Positions 47,993 through 57,348 of a DNA stretch of 64,000 nucleotides are shown here, piece by piece; positions within the stretch are counted from its first letter, which is position 1; every line of letters starts with the position of its first letter. The position numbers and the translations under genes are program-made. The notes under the pieces were generated by a model. It was not told the origin of the DNA. It did no database searches and saw nothing but the letters and a program-made list of their open reading frames with translations. Source of the stretch: Acidovorax sp. DW039 (lineage in GTDB: Bacteria > Pseudomonadota > Gammaproteobacteria > Burkholderiales > Burkholderiaceae_C); assembly GCF_037101375.1 (NCBI RefSeq), contig NZ_AP029019.1, forward strand, positions 682,001 through 746,000. The letters are read 5' to 3'.

Positions 47993-48451
47993 TTACTTTG
48001 CGTAAGGGTCTGCAAAACCCAGCTCTTCCATGATCGCCGTCTCGTAAGACTCCATCTCATCCGCGTCTTCCGCGCTGGTTTCATGGTCCCAGCCCTGCGC
48101 GTGGAGGGTTCCGTGCACCAGCAGGTGGGCGTAGTGCTCTTCCAGCGTCTTGTTCTGCTCCTGCGCTTCCCGTGCGACCACGGGGGCACACAGTACCAAA
48201 TCGGCCGTCACCATGGGCTCTTGCGTGTAGTCAAACGTGAGCACGTTGGTGGCGTAGTCCTTCTTCCGGAAATCCCGGTTGAGCTGCCGCCCCTCTTCCG
48301 CATCCACAATGCGCACGGTGATTTCGGCGTCGGTGGACAGGGCGTGCCGGATCCACTTCGCCACTTTGTGGCGAGGAAGTAGCGCCCGGTGTTCCGCCGC
48401 GCCGTCAAATTTGCCGAATTGCAGGGATAAGGTGAGTTGATTGAGTGCCAT
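47993..48451 (-). CDS. ybeY: Endoribonuclease YbeY
   Basis: A 152-residue zinc-dependent RNase for 16S rRNA 3'-end maturation and 70S quality control. [15 protein letters not shown] is the HGxLHxxGxDH metal-binding motif, and [17 protein letters not shown] is the conserved substrate-channel region. The ATG at 48451 is preceded on the minus strand by CCAGGAGGTTTT, whose AGGAGG lies at the end of a dispersed palindromic repeat, so the repeat appears to supply the ribosome-binding site. It follows phoH, its usual partner. Confidence 0.95.
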   Translation of the reverse strand: MALNQLTLSLQFGKFDGAAEHRALLPRHKVAKWIRHALSTDAEITVRIVDAEEGRQLNRDFRKKDYATNVLTFDYTQEPMVTADLVLCAPVVAREAQEQNKTLEEHYAHLLVHGTLHAQGWDHETSAEDADEMESYETAIMEELGFADPYAK

Positions 48452-48503
48452 AAAACCTCCTGGCGCTTATCAGATAAGCGCAGGCAGCTATTAAATTGAT
48501 AGT
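48452..48503 (-). repeat. Dispersed palindromic repeat, copy F, giving the ybeY Shine-Dalgarno
   Basis: On the minus strand: AATAGCTGCCTGCGCTTAT, loop, ATAAGCGCCAGGAGG, then TTTT and the ybeY ATG. It fills nearly the whole gap between phoH and ybeY. The family's conserved GGAGG end coincides with the ybeY ribosome-binding site. Confidence 0.8.
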
Positions 48504-48525
48504 GAATTGTCGTTGTGCAGCGAAT

Positions 48526-49476
48526 TCAGTCGCGTGCAGCCACGGCCCGGCGGGGCGCATCGTAGGCTTCCACAATCCGTGCCACCAGGGGGTGGCGCAC
48601 CACGTCGGCACTGGTAAAGCGCGTAATGGATATGCCTTTGACGCGTTTGAGCACGCGCTCGGCGTCGATCAGGCCGCTCATGGAGCCCTTGGGCAAGTCA
48701 ATCTGGCTCACGTCGCCTGTGACCACGGCTCGAGAGCCAAATCCGATGCGCGTCAGGAACATCTTCATCTGCTCAGGCGTGGTGTTCTGGGCCTCATCCA
48801 GGATGACAAAAGCGTTGTTGAGCGTGCGCCCGCGCATAAACGCCAGTGGCGCGATCTCGATAGCGTTGCGCTCGAAGGCTTTTTGCACCTTGTCATGGCC
48901 CATGAGTTCATACAGCGCGTCATACAGAGGGCGCAGGTAAGGGTCCACCTTCTGGGCCAAGTCGCCCGGAAGAAAACCCAGGCGCTCCCCAGCCTCTACC
49001 GCAGGGCGCGTCAGCACGATGCGCTGCACAGAGCTTCGTTCCAGCGCATCCACCGCGCTCGCCACCGCCAGATAGGTCTTGCCCGTGCCTGCGGGACCAA
49101 TGCCAAAGGTGATGTCGCTCTTGGCAATATTCTGCAGATACAGGCTCTGCACGGGGGTGCGCCCCCGCAGGTCAGCCCGGCGGGTGGTCAGCACGATGGC
49201 GTCATCGGGGGCTTCAATCAGGTCGGCATCACCTGCCAGCATGATCTGCAGGGTGTCTTCCGCAATGGGGTGCTCCGCCATTTCATACAGCGCCTGCAAC
49301 AACTCCATCGCCTGCGTGGCTTTGGCCTTGGGGCCATCCACCTTGAACTGCTCATGCCGGTGGGCAATCTTGACTTCCAGCGCCACTTCGATGGTCCGCA
49401 GGTTCGCATCTGCGGGCCCGCACAGGTGGGTGAGCCGCGTGTTGTTGTGCGGCAAGAAGGTGTGGCGCAGGATCAC
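48526..49476 (-). CDS. PhoH-family ATPase (PhoL)
   Basis: A 316-residue PhoH/PhoL protein with an N-terminal KH-like part and a C-terminal P-loop ATPase, often tied to YbeY in rRNA maturation. ITFGIGPAGTGKTYLAVA is Walker A, FVILDEAQNTTPEQM Walker B, and LTRPAVEAGERLGFLPGDL is a family hallmark. No ATG gives a sensible start: the open frame reaches 49644 but would overlap ruvA. GTG at 49476 (MILRHTFLPHNNTRL) is chosen; a TTG at 49497 is possible. It is divergent from ruvA. Confidence 0.88.
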   Translation of the reverse strand: MILRHTFLPHNNTRLTHLCGPADANLRTIEVALEVKIAHRHEQFKVDGPKAKATQAMELLQALYEMAEHPIAEDTLQIMLAGDADLIEAPDDAIVLTTRRADLRGRTPVQSLYLQNIAKSDITFGIGPAGTGKTYLAVASAVDALERSSVQRIVLTRPAVEAGERLGFLPGDLAQKVDPYLRPLYDALYELMGHDKVQKAFERNAIEIAPLAFMRGRTLNNAFVILDEAQNTTPEQMKMFLTRIGFGSRAVVTGDVSQIDLPKGSMSGLIDAERVLKRVKGISITRFTSADVVRHPLVARIVEAYDAPRRAVAARD

Positions 49477-49579
49477 GCTGATAATTCCATTCGGCAAAAG
49501 CCAATGACGGCAAAAAAGAGCGCGCCATCTGCAAGAACGACTGCCAACGCAGCGCCCCAGGTGACGACAAAGGACACCA

Positions 49580-50152
49580 ATGATAGGCAAATTGACCGGC
49601 ACCCTGCTGGAGAAGAATCCCCCTGAAGTCCTTGTGGACTGCAACGGCGTGGGTTACGAGGTGAATGTGCCCATGAGCACCTTCTACAACCTGCCCGGCG
49701 TGGGTGAACGGGTCAGCCTGCTCACCCAGTTCATCGTCCGCGAGGACGCACAGCTGCTGTATGGTTTTGCCACTGCTCAGGAGCGGCAGGCGTTCCGCGA
49801 ACTGATCAAGATATCGGGTGTGGGGCCGCGCACTGCGCTCTCCATCCTGTCGGGCATGGGTGTCGCCGACCTGGCCCAGGCCATTACCTTGCAGGAGGCG
49901 GGGCGCCTGATCAAGGTGCCGGGCATTGGTAAAAAAACAGCCGAGCGCCTTCTGCTCGAACTCAAGGGCAAACTGGGCGCAGATATTGGAGCGCCCGCCC
50001 ATGCGGCCAGCGATGCGCAGGCCGACATCTTGCAGGCACTGTTGGCTTTGGGCTACAGCGACAAGGAAGCGGCCAGTGCGCTCAAGGCGCTGCCTGCGGA
50101 CGTGGGTGTCAGCGAAGGTATCAAGCTGGCGCTCAAGACCCTTGCCCGCTGA
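49580..50152 (+). CDS. ruvA: Holliday junction branch migration protein RuvA
   Basis: A 190-residue DNA-binding subunit that forms tetramers on Holliday junctions and loads RuvB. It starts [20 protein letters not shown] (OB-fold), has two helix-hairpin-helix motifs ([13 protein letters not shown] and [16 protein letters not shown]) and a C-terminal RuvB-binding three-helix domain ([15 protein letters not shown]). Length is typical. The normal partner ruvB is not next: a secreted-protease gene of 1.9 kb lies between. Confidence 0.96.
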   Translation: MIGKLTGTLLEKNPPEVLVDCNGVGYEVNVPMSTFYNLPGVGERVSLLTQFIVREDAQLLYGFATAQERQAFRELIKISGVGPRTALSILSGMGVADLAQAITLQEAGRLIKVPGIGKKTAERLLLELKGKLGADIGAPAHAASDAQADILQALLALGYSDKEAASALKALPADVGVSEGIKLALKTLAR

Positions 50153-50252
50153 TAATTGGTCCGCCGCATTTTGTGGAGGATGCGGCCTTGGCTTGTTTGA
50201 CGGATGCTGACTGCATCCTCATCCACGGTCTTTGCCCCATAAAGGAATCAAC

Positions 50253-52163
50253 ATGACAGTCATTTCAATCCGGCGCTGGGCAATGGCCTTGTCCGCCGCT
50301 GCGGCTGCGATACTCGCTGGCTGCGGAGGTTCAGACGGTGGTGCCGCATCGGCTGCACCCAAGGCGGAACCCATCACCAGTGTGGAAAGTCGGGTGCAAC
50401 CAGCCACCGCTGTGCAGGATGTGGCCAGCGTGAAATCCCGCAGCACCAACCAGGTCCCCAAGGCGGCTGTGGTGGCATTGGGTGAGCTGTCACTGTCCAA
50501 GGTGGATACATCTTCCTCTGTGGGCCGCCGACTGGTCGGGCAGGTGCGGGAGATCGCCGCTACCAAATCGACCGCAGCTACACAGGCGCAATGGCAGTGG
50601 AAAGACACTCCTGCGGGTGGCAAGGTCGCCGCCATCAGCTTCCGTGCAGACGGCGCATACGGTGTTCGCCTGGGCGTATTGGTGCGTCAATTGCCAGGCA
50701 GTGCCATCTTGCGGGTCTACACTCAAGCCGTACCCGGCACGGTGTACCAAATTTCTGGTCAGGAAATCCTGCAGCGTATCGAGCGCAACCAGGCCGCTGG
50801 CGATACCAGTGATGCGGCACGCACATGGTGGACGCCTGATACCGGAGATGCCGAAGCCACTCTTGAGGTAGAACTTCCTCTTGGCGTGGCAGTCAATACG
50901 CTGGACCTCTCAGTGCCCCAGCTGTCCCACATCTTCACCAATCTGTCTGTGCCAACGGAACAGGAGTATCAGCAACAGGTGGAGACTGCCAAGCTCAATG
51001 AGTCCGACCCCTGCAACCTGGATGCCACCTGCTACAGCCAGAACTCTACGGAGCGTAATGCTGTGGCACGGATGGTTTTTGTGAGTGGCGGGCTGACTTA
51101 TGTGTGCACGGGCACCTTGCTTAATGACGGCAATGCCTCTGGCAAGCCTTATTTCCTGAGTGCCAACCACTGTATCTCTTCGCAGACGGAAGCCTCCAGC
51201 TTGCAGACGAACTGGTTCTTCCGTTCTCCTACCTGCAACAGCGGCACCCTGCTGTCGTCCAGCATCCGCAAATCCGGCGGCGCTCAGCTGCTTTATGCAA
51301 GCAGCAGCACGGATACTTCCTTCATGCTCCTGAATGACACCCCCCCTGCTGGCGCGGTCTTCGCAGGGTGGGATGCTTCCACGGTGATCTCTGGAACCTC
51401 GGTGACCGGGCTGCACCATCCCAGTGGGGATCTGCTCAAGATCAGTTTTGGAGCGGTAAACAATCAGACTTCGTGCCAGGCCACGACTGGTAAAGAGTTC
51501 CAATGTGCAGGTAGCACGGGAAACTTTTACCGCGTAACTTGGTCGCAAGGCACCACGGAGGGAGGCAGTAGCGGATCGGCGATCTTCCAGAACAATAAGG
51601 TGGTCGGTACTCTGTATGGGGGCAGTGCAGTTTGTACGAACCGCGCTTTGTCAGACTACTATGGTCGTTTTGATGTGGCGTACAACGCCGCCCTCAAGAA
51701 CTGGCTGGCACCAGCGCGCACAGCTGTCTACCGGTTCTACAACGCCAAAACCGGAGCACATTTCTACACAGCCAGTGCAGACGAGCGCGATTTTGTGATT
51801 CGCACCTATCCAGAGTTTGCTTACGAGACAGTGGCTTTCTACGCATACACTAACTCCAGCTCAGGCAAAGATCCAGTGTTCCGGTTCTACAACTCGACCA
51901 CGGGTGCGCACTTCTACTCGGGTACTGAGGCTGAGCGTGACTTCGTGATAGCTAAATATCCAGAGTTCAGGTATGAGACTGTTAGTTGGTACGCCCAGTC
52001 GGGGGCGGGTAACGGTGCATCCGCTGTTCACCGTTTCTACAACGCGAAGACGGGAGCGCACTTCTACACGATTAGTGAGGCCGAGCGTGATTTCGTGATC
52101 CAAGTTCACAAAGACTTCCAATACGAAGGCCCTATGTATTACGCCTGGACCACAGCCCAGTAA
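50253..52163 (+). CDS. Secreted trypsin-like serine protease (lysyl endopeptidase-like) with three DUF5648-type repeats
   Basis: A 636-residue exported protein. The N-terminus ([19 protein letters not shown], then LAGC) is a lipoprotein signal with the anchor near Cys24. A ~250-residue region without recognised motifs precedes the protease domain. Triad: His306 (SANHCIS), Asp354 (STDTSFMLL), Ser440 (GGSSGSAIF), with cysteines spaced as in Achromobacter lysyl endopeptidase. Three repeats starting near 491, 541 and 591 share [14 protein letters not shown] and ERDFVI, resembling DUF5648. AAAGGAA precedes the ATG. The 3' part looks less GC-rich than ruvA and ruvB, between which it stands, hinting at insertion or transfer. 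Confidence 0.85.
   Translation: MTVISIRRWAMALSAAAAAILAGCGGSDGGAASAAPKAEPITSVESRVQPATAVQDVASVKSRSTNQVPKAAVVALGELSLSKVDTSSSVGRRLVGQVREIAATKSTAATQAQWQWKDTPAGGKVAAISFRADGAYGVRLGVLVRQLPGSAILRVYTQAVPGTVYQISGQEILQRIERNQAAGDTSDAARTWWTPDTGDAEATLEVELPLGVAVNTLDLSVPQLSHIFTNLSVPTEQEYQQQVETAKLNESDPCNLDATCYSQNSTERNAVARMVFVSGGLTYVCTGTLLNDGNASGKPYFLSANHCISSQTEASSLQTNWFFRSPTCNSGTLLSSSIRKSGGAQLLYASSSTDTSFMLLNDTPPAGAVFAGWDASTVISGTSVTGLHHPSGDLLKISFGAVNNQTSCQATTGKEFQCAGSTGNFYRVTWSQGTTEGGSSGSAIFQNNKVVGTLYGGSAVCTNRALSDYYGRFDVAYNAALKNWLAPARTAVYRFYNAKTGAHFYTASADERDFVIRTYPEFAYETVAFYAYTNSSSGKDPVFRFYNSTTGAHFYSGTEAERDFVIAKYPEFRYETVSWYAQSGAGNGASAVHRFYNAKTGAHFYTISEAERDFVIQVHKDFQYEGPMYYAWTTAQ
51723..52160 (+). repeat. Three tandem ~150-bp coding repeats (50-aa period)
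   Basis: Units begin at 51723, 51873 and 52023. Each encodes the pattern FRFYN-TGAHFY-ERDFVI-YP-F-YE followed by an aromatic stretch. The period is exactly 50 residues and the copies differ at many bases, so they are old rather than fresh duplications. Confidence 0.88.
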
Positions 52164-52195
52164 GTTCGGAATCTTCCTCCAGCTCCAAACACTGC

Positions 52196-53272
52196 ATGAC
52201 CATCCACACCGACGACTTTGCCCCAGTTCCCGCCAAGCGCGTGGTGTCGGCGGCTCCCTCCTCCCCGCAGGAGGAGGCGCTGGAGCGCGCTCTGCGCCCC
52301 AAGCTGCTGCAGGAATACGTCGGTCAGGCCAAGGCACGGGAGCAACTGGAAATTTTCATCGGCGCTGCCCGCAAGCGCGGCGAGGCGCTGGACCATGTGC
52401 TCTTGTTCGGCCCGCCCGGGCTGGGCAAGACCACGCTCAGTCACATCATCGCGGCAGAGCTGGGGGTCAACCTGCGGCAGACCAGCGGCCCGGTGCTGGA
52501 GAAACCCAAGGACCTGGCGGCCTTGCTGACCAACCTGGAGAAGAACGACGTTCTTTTCATTGACGAGATCCATCGCCTGTCGCCCGTGGTCGAGGAAATC
52601 CTCTACCCCGCGCTGGAGGATTACCAGATCGACATCATGATCGGGGAAGGCCCGGCGGCTCGCAGCATCAAGCTGGACCTTCAGCCTTTCACCCTCGTCG
52701 GTGCAACCACGCGTGCGGGCATGCTCACTAACCCGCTGCGCGATCGCTTTGGCATCGTGGCGCGGTTAGAGTTCTATACCCCGGATGAACTGGCACGTAT
52801 CGTCCAGCGCAGCGCGGGGCTGCTGGGGGCTCCCATGGACGAAGAGGGCGGTTATGAAATTGCCCGCCGTTCCCGGGGGACCCCACGTATCGCCAACCGC
52901 CTGCTGCGCCGTGTGCGCGACTATGCAGAGGTCAAGGGCGACGGTCGCATTACCGCAGACATTGCCAACCGGGCCCTGGCCATGCTCGACGTGGACCCCC
53001 AGGGTTTTGATGTGATGGACCGCAAGCTGCTGGAGGCCGTGGTGCACCGGTTTGACGGTGGTCCGGTGGGCCTCGACAACATTGCCGCCAGCATTGGCGA
53101 AGAGTCGGGCACGATCGAAGATGTGATTGAGCCCTATCTGATCCAGCAGGGTTACCTGCAACGCACGCCGCGTGGCCGGATTGCTACGCTGGCAGCGTTC
53201 AGGCACCTGGGGGTGACACCACCTGCAGCCGGGGGCTTCGGCCTGTTTGACGGTGCTCCCGGGGCTGTTTGA
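52196..53272 (+). CDS. ruvB: Holliday junction branch migration ATPase RuvB
   Basis: A 358-residue AAA+ motor that forms hexamers on DNA and drives branch migration with Ruv[19 protein letters not shown] is Walker [13 protein letters not shown]alker [21 protein letters not shown] covers sensor 1 and the arginine finger region, and [18 protein letters not shown] is sensor 2. A winged helix closes the protein ([12 protein letters not shown]). It starts 32 bases after the protease stop and may depend on the upstream ruvA promoter. Confidence 0.97.
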   Translation: MTIHTDDFAPVPAKRVVSAAPSSPQEEALERALRPKLLQEYVGQAKAREQLEIFIGAARKRGEALDHVLLFGPPGLGKTTLSHIIAAELGVNLRQTSGPVLEKPKDLAALLTNLEKNDVLFIDEIHRLSPVVEEILYPALEDYQIDIMIGEGPAARSIKLDLQPFTLVGATTRAGMLTNPLRDRFGIVARLEFYTPDELARIVQRSAGLLGAPMDEEGGYEIARRSRGTPRIANRLLRRVRDYAEVKGDGRITADIANRALAMLDVDPQGFDVMDRKLLEAVVHRFDGGPVGLDNIAASIGEESGTIEDVIEPYLIQQGYLQRTPRGRIATLAAFRHLGVTPPAAGGFGLFDGAPGAV

Positions 53273-53327
53273 ATTTCACCGCTGAGACAAGTCGCCGCCC
53301 AGCCTGGGCTTGTCTTTGAGCAGGGTT

Positions 53328-54497
53328 TTAGTGCAACGCCCCCCGCGCATCCACGCGGATGATGCGCTCCACCGTGCCTAGCGTCAGCCCGCCGCGCACC
53401 CCGATCATGAAGTCATACAGATTCACCGTGGGGTCGCAATGTCCTGGAATCAGCCATAGCATGCGGCCCAGCGCGGGCAGGCGGGCCTTGTCGCCTTCGG
53501 CGTACAGCAAGCCGTGCTCATCACCGCCGTTGGCGTAGCGCAGTGCACGGCCCACAGACAGTTGGCCTACGGTGGGCAGGCCTGAATCAATGGCGTGGCT
53601 TTTGTGGCCCGCATCGCATACCGCGTGCGTGTCGCGCACGGAAATCACCTGGGTCTTGACGAACAGGGCATGCTCAAACGCTGGCTGGGCGGGGTCGCGC
53701 TCGTTGCGCGCGTAGTCGGCGTCCATGAACAGGAAAGATCCCGCCTGCAGTTCACCATAGACGCCACTGGCCGCCTCGTGTACCAGCGTGCCCGTGCCTG
53801 AACCGGTCACTAGTGGCACAGGTAGCCCTGCTGCAATGATCAGGTCCCGTGTCTTGGCGGCCTGCTGTACCACCTGGGTAATGGCGTCGCGCCGGTCGGC
53901 GGCACTGGCCAGATGCTGCGCGCGCCCGTGGTAGGCCTGCAAGCCGGCAAAGCGCAAACGCGAATGACGAGCAACCGCCAGGGCCAAGGCCACGGCGGCC
54001 TCTCCGGGTGGCACGCCGCAGCGGCCCTGGCCTACGTCGATTTCCACCAGCACATCAATACCTGCATCGCTGCCCGACAGCACCATGGCCTCGGCCAGGC
54101 GTTCAATGCCTTCGGGGCTGTCTACCGCAATGCCCAGGCGGCCTCCCCGGCTGGCCAGCAGCGCAGCCAGCCGCGCCACGCGATGCAGTTTGGGCATGGC
54201 AATCACCTGGTTGGTGATGGTGATGTCACGCACGCCGCCCTCTGCCATGGCTTCGGCTTCCGAGGTCTTTTGCACGCACACGCCCTGCGCACCCGCCTGC
54301 TGCATCAGCAGCGCTAGCTCTGCGCTCTTGTGCATCTTGGCGTGGGGCCGCCAGCGCACCTGATGCTTGCGCGCGAACTCTGCCATGCGCTGGATGTTGC
54401 GGTCCATGGCGCCCAGGTCGATGACCAGGGCGGGTGTGTCGATCTGGTCTACACGCTGGCCGATGATGGCGGCAAGGGCTTCAGGTATGGCTTTCAT
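53328..54497 (-). CDS. DSD1-family PLP-dependent enzyme (D-threonine aldolase / D-serine dehydratase-like)
   Basis: A 389-residue fold-type III PLP enzyme. IDTPALVIDLGAMDRNI opens the alanine-racemase-like barrel, and VRWRPHAKMHKS carries the PLP lysine region. GHCDPTVNLYD near the C-terminus is the metal-binding HxCD-type motif of this family. It could cleave D-threonine or other D-3-hydroxy amino acids, or dehydrate D-serine. The 5' end overlaps the phosphatase gene by 17 bases, so the two are co-transcribed. Confidence 0.88.
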   Translation of the reverse strand: MKAIPEALAAIIGQRVDQIDTPALVIDLGAMDRNIQRMAEFARKHQVRWRPHAKMHKSAELALLMQQAGAQGVCVQKTSEAEAMAEGGVRDITITNQVIAMPKLHRVARLAALLASRGGRLGIAVDSPEGIERLAEAMVLSGSDAGIDVLVEIDVGQGRCGVPPGEAAVALALAVARHSRLRFAGLQAYHGRAQHLASAADRRDAITQVVQQAAKTRDLIIAAGLPVPLVTGSGTGTLVHEAASGVYGELQAGSFLFMDADYARNERDPAQPAFEHALFVKTQVISVRDTHAVCDAGHKSHAIDSGLPTVGQLSVGRALRYANGGDEHGLLYAEGDKARLPALGRMLWLIPGHCDPTVNLYDFMIGVRGGLTLGTVERIIRVDARGALH

Positions 54498-55119
54498 CGC
54501 GTACGGAGGTGTCGAGGTGGTGTGTGTCTGCCCAGCCCACCAGGCTCAGCCCGTCAGGTGTCCACAGCAGGCGGTTGATGGCGGCGTTGCCCAGCTGCCA
54601 GGTGCGGGGGGCCTGAATATCCTGCCGGGTCGCTGCACGGTACAGCACATCCAGTACGCCCCCGTGGGCCACCAGCACAATTTGCTGTCCGACATGCCTG
54701 GCTGCAATGTGGTGCGTGGTGCGCGTGATGCGGTCGCGCAGGGCGACGAGCGATTCCCCATCGGCGGGCGCAAAGTCCGGGTCGCGCTTGCGCCACCGGT
54801 AGGCCAGGTCAGGGTCTTCTGCCTCAATCTCGGTAAACGTGCGTCCTTGAAACACCCCGAAGCTGCGCTCCCGCAGGCCCTGGTCGGCCGTCAGCGGTGC
54901 TCCGGTGGTTTCTGCAATGGCACTGGCAGTCACCCATGCGCGCTGCAGGTCACTGCTGTAGATGGCATCGATTGCCTCGTCTGCCAGCGCTTGCGCAACC
55001 TGTCGGGCTTGCCAGAGGCCCGTGTCGTTGAGCGGAATGTCCAGATGCCCCTGCATGCGGGTGTCGACGTTCCATGCGGTTTCTCCGTGACGGATGGCAA
55101 TGATGCGTGTAGCTTCCAT
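54481..55119 (-). CDS. Histidine phosphatase family protein (phosphoglycerate mutase-like)
   Basis: A 212-residue cytosolic enzyme of the phosphohistidine fold. IIAIRHGETAWNVDTRMQG has the RHG nucleophile motif, IYSSDLQRAWVTA the second arginine, LRERSFGVFQGRT the acid region, and VLVAHGGVLDVLYR the second histidine. It could be a cofactor-dependent mutase (GpmB-like) or, more likely, a phosphatase of small phosphorylated metabolites. It is directly upstream of the DSD1-type gene and overlaps it. Confidence 0.87.
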   Translation of the reverse strand: MEATRIIAIRHGETAWNVDTRMQGHLDIPLNDTGLWQARQVAQALADEAIDAIYSSDLQRAWVTASAIAETTGAPLTADQGLRERSFGVFQGRTFTEIEAEDPDLAYRWRKRDPDFAPADGESLVALRDRITRTTHHIAARHVGQQIVLVAHGGVLDVLYRAATRQDIQAPRTWQLGNAAINRLLWTPDGLSLVGWADTHHLDTSVRDESHT

Positions 55120-55142
55120 GCAGGGCTTAAAAAAATGAGAGA

Positions 55143-55760
55143 TCAGGGCTGGGTGGCAGGTAGCGGGATGCGCACCTGACGAGGCCCCTGGGGTGGTTGG
55201 GGAAAGCCGTTGAGCGCGGCCTCGAACAGCACGCCGTACACCGCAGGGTCAGACACCCACACATCTTCGTGGACGGCGGATGTTTCATACACCACCGCCT
55301 GGGTGCGCGCATCGCGCATCACGATGCTGACAGCGCGGCGGTGCAAGGGGGCGGGTTCACCCAGGCGCCACATGCCATGCATGCCCCAGCCACCACGCCC
55401 ACCGTACCAGCCCCAGCCGCCAAACGCCCAAGGGGGGCTGTCATAAAAGGGATCACGGCGGGGCGTGTATCCAGCCTGCACGCCCAGCTGGACGACCCAT
55501 TGGGCACGCTCATCATCGCGCTGCAGCCCCACGCGTGCGAGGGCCTGCTCCGCCAAGGCGGCAATCGGGTCGAACGATGGCATTTGCTGCGAGGGCAGAC
55601 GCTCGATGCGGTACGTCATCGGCTGCTGGGCGGTAGCGGTGGCGGGCAGCTGCGAAAAGCTGCGCACATCGCCCTCCACCACGCGATGGGTGGCGCAGCC
55701 CGCCAAAAGGGCTGCCATCCCCAGCAGCGCAGCAATTTTTTTCCAAGGCAAAGTCGTCAT
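55143..55760 (-). CDS. DUF4136-type lipoprotein
   Basis: A 205-residue outer-envelope lipoprotein. The signal MTTLPWKKIAALLGMAALLA ends in GCATH (lipobox LAGC). The mature part has a DUF4136-like pattern with IERLPSQQMPSFDPIAALAE and a Gly/Trp-rich insert (PPWAFGGWGWYGGRGGWG) likely to be flexible. VSIVMRDARTQAVVYETSAVH is the conserved C-terminal strand. Function is unknown. The gene sits between the phosphatase gene and ttcA with no tight linkage; 217 bases upstream hold no recognised element. Confidence 0.82.
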   Translation of the reverse strand: MTTLPWKKIAALLGMAALLAGCATHRVVEGDVRSFSQLPATATAQQPMTYRIERLPSQQMPSFDPIAALAEQALARVGLQRDDERAQWVVQLGVQAGYTPRRDPFYDSPPWAFGGWGWYGGRGGWGMHGMWRLGEPAPLHRRAVSIVMRDARTQAVVYETSAVHEDVWVSDPAVYGVLFEAALNGFPQPPQGPRQVRIPLPATQP

Positions 55761-55977
55761 GGCAAAGTCTCCTGAAGCGGTTGCAATGGCTGCTGGTGTA
55801 TTGCCTTACCCATCGTTGCTGCCCATGCGCGAAGACGCGATGACATGGGTTGCGATGGTGGGGCAGCGCACCAGTCAGCAGTGGCTGGGTGGGCCTTCAG
55901 GTTGGATCGGTCCGCCTGGCTGGGGTTCACTGAAAAAGAAGGGGCAAGGTGCTCTGCAGTCAGCCGCGCATCCTGGC

Positions 55978-56946
55978 TCAGCGGATCTGCACCACCTGCA
56001 TGCCGGGCAGGGCCGCCGGGGTGGGGAACTCTTCCTTGTCAAACGCCTTGTCACCGTCTTCACTGGCAATGCCTGTGGCCTTGGCGTTCTTGAAGTCGTA
56101 GAGGTTTCCGTCCAGCAGGTGCGAGGGCACCACGTTCTGCAGGGCGTTGAACATGTTTTCGATGCGGCCGGGAAAGCGCTTTTCCCATTCGCGCAGCATC
56201 TCGCCCACCTGCTTGCGCTGCAGGTTCTCCTGGCTGCCGCACAGGTTGCACGGGATGATGGGGAAGTTGCGGTGCGCGGCCCAGCGGGCGGTGTCTTTCT
56301 CGGCCACGTAGGCCAGGGGGCGGATCACCACATGCCTGCCGTCGTCACTCACCAGCTTGGGCGGCATGCTCTTCATCTTGCCGCCAAAGAACATGTTGAG
56401 CAGCAGCGTCTGCAAGATGTCGTCGCGGTGGTGGCCCAGGGCGATCTTGGTGCAGCCCAGCTCATCGGCCACGCGGTACAGAATGCCCCGGCGCAGGCGG
56501 CTGCACAGGCTGCAGGTGGTCTTGCCCTCGGGAATCAGCTTCTTGACGATGCTGTAGGTGTCCTCGTTCTCGATGTGGAACGGCACGCCGGTGCTGGCCA
56601 GGTATTCGGGCAGCACATGCTCGGGAAACCCAGGCTGCTTCTGGTCCAGGTTCACGGCCACCAGGTCAAAGTGGATGGGCGCGCGGGCCTTGAGCTTGAG
56701 CAGGATGTCGAGCAGGGCATAACTGTCTTTGCCGCCCGACATGCACACCATCACCTTGTCGCCTTCTTCAATCATGTTGAAGTCGACGATGGCCTTGCCG
56801 ACTTCGCGGCACAGGCGCTTTTCCAGCTTGTGGGTTTCGCGTTCGATTTTCAGGCGGGCTGCGTTGGCCGTGGGCTCTTGCGATGCTTCAGCCTCTTCGG
56901 TCCAGCCAGTGTTGGTGGGATGGGGGTTGTTGATCACTGCGTTCAT
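55978..56946 (-). CDS. ttcA: tRNA 2-thiocytidine biosynthesis protein TtcA
   Basis: A 322-residue ATP-dependent, iron-sulfur sulfurtransferase that makes 2-thiocytidine at position 32 of some tRNAs. [18 protein letters not shown] is the PP-loop. [13 protein letters not shown] provides the CxxC pair and [15 protein letters not shown] the third cysteine region for the 4Fe-4S cluster. The ATG at 56946 begins [15 protein letters not shown]. It follows folB by four bases and is the last gene of that cluster. Confidence 0.95.
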   Translation of the reverse strand: MNAVINNPHPTNTGWTEEAEASQEPTANAARLKIERETHKLEKRLCREVGKAIVDFNMIEEGDKVMVCMSGGKDSYALLDILLKLKARAPIHFDLVAVNLDQKQPGFPEHVLPEYLASTGVPFHIENEDTYSIVKKLIPEGKTTCSLCSRLRRGILYRVADELGCTKIALGHHRDDILQTLLLNMFFGGKMKSMPPKLVSDDGRHVVIRPLAYVAEKDTARWAAHRNFPIIPCNLCGSQENLQRKQVGEMLREWEKRFPGRIENMFNALQNVVPSHLLDGNLYDFKNAKATGIASEDGDKAFDKEEFPTPAALPGMQVVQIR

Positions 56947-56950
56947 AGGT

Positions 56951-57343
56951 TTACCACTGCCCCGTTTCCATGCGAATCGCCACTTCGCAGTCGTCAAAAA
57001 TTTCCAGCTTGGCGATCTTGACGCGCACGCCCAGCACGCCGGGCAGCTGCATCAGGCGGTTGGCCAGCTTGCCGATCAGGCTCTCCAGCAGGTTCACATG
57101 CTCGGCGGTGCATTCGTCGATGATGATCTGGCGCACGCGGCGGTAGTCCAGCACATGGCTGATGTCGTCGTCGCGCGGAGCCAGGGGCTGCACGCCCAGG
57201 CTCAGTTCGGCATCGACCTGGATGGGCTGTGGATCGACTTTTTCGTGCTCAAGGATGCCCAGGTTGGCATCGAAGCGCAAACCGGTCAGCGTCAGGGTTT
57301 GGAGACCGGCCCGTGGGGGGGGGGTATGGCTTGGGGTGCTCAC
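56951..57343 (-). CDS. folB: Dihydroneopterin aldolase FolB, with poly-C tract near start
   Basis: A 130-residue pterin enzyme that cleaves dihydroneopterin in folate synthesis. [17 protein letters not shown] and [15 protein letters not shown] carry the substrate-binding residues, and [17 protein letters not shown] the conserved glutamate helix. The likely start is GTG at 57343; no ATG is suitable. Codons 7-10 contain ten consecutive C residues on the coding strand (57315-57324), which could slip in replication. A second FolB homologue lies six bases upstream. Confidence 0.83.
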   Translation of the reverse strand: MSTPSHTPPPRAGLQTLTLTGLRFDANLGILEHEKVDPQPIQVDAELSLGVQPLAPRDDDISHVLDYRRVRQIIIDECTAEHVNLLESLIGKLANRLMQLPGVLGVRVKIAKLEIFDDCEVAIRMETGQW

Positions 57344-57348
57344 GTTTG

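Noticed and set aside
49477..49644. Extension of the phoH gene to the ATG at 49644
   Set aside because: It would overlap the start of ruvA and the added residues do not resemble the PhoH family; GTG at 49476 gives the usual N-terminus.
50540..50595. Possible repeat copy in the protease gene (GCTACCAAATC...GCAGCTAC)
   Set aside because: Only a few matching bases and no hairpin; not better than chance.
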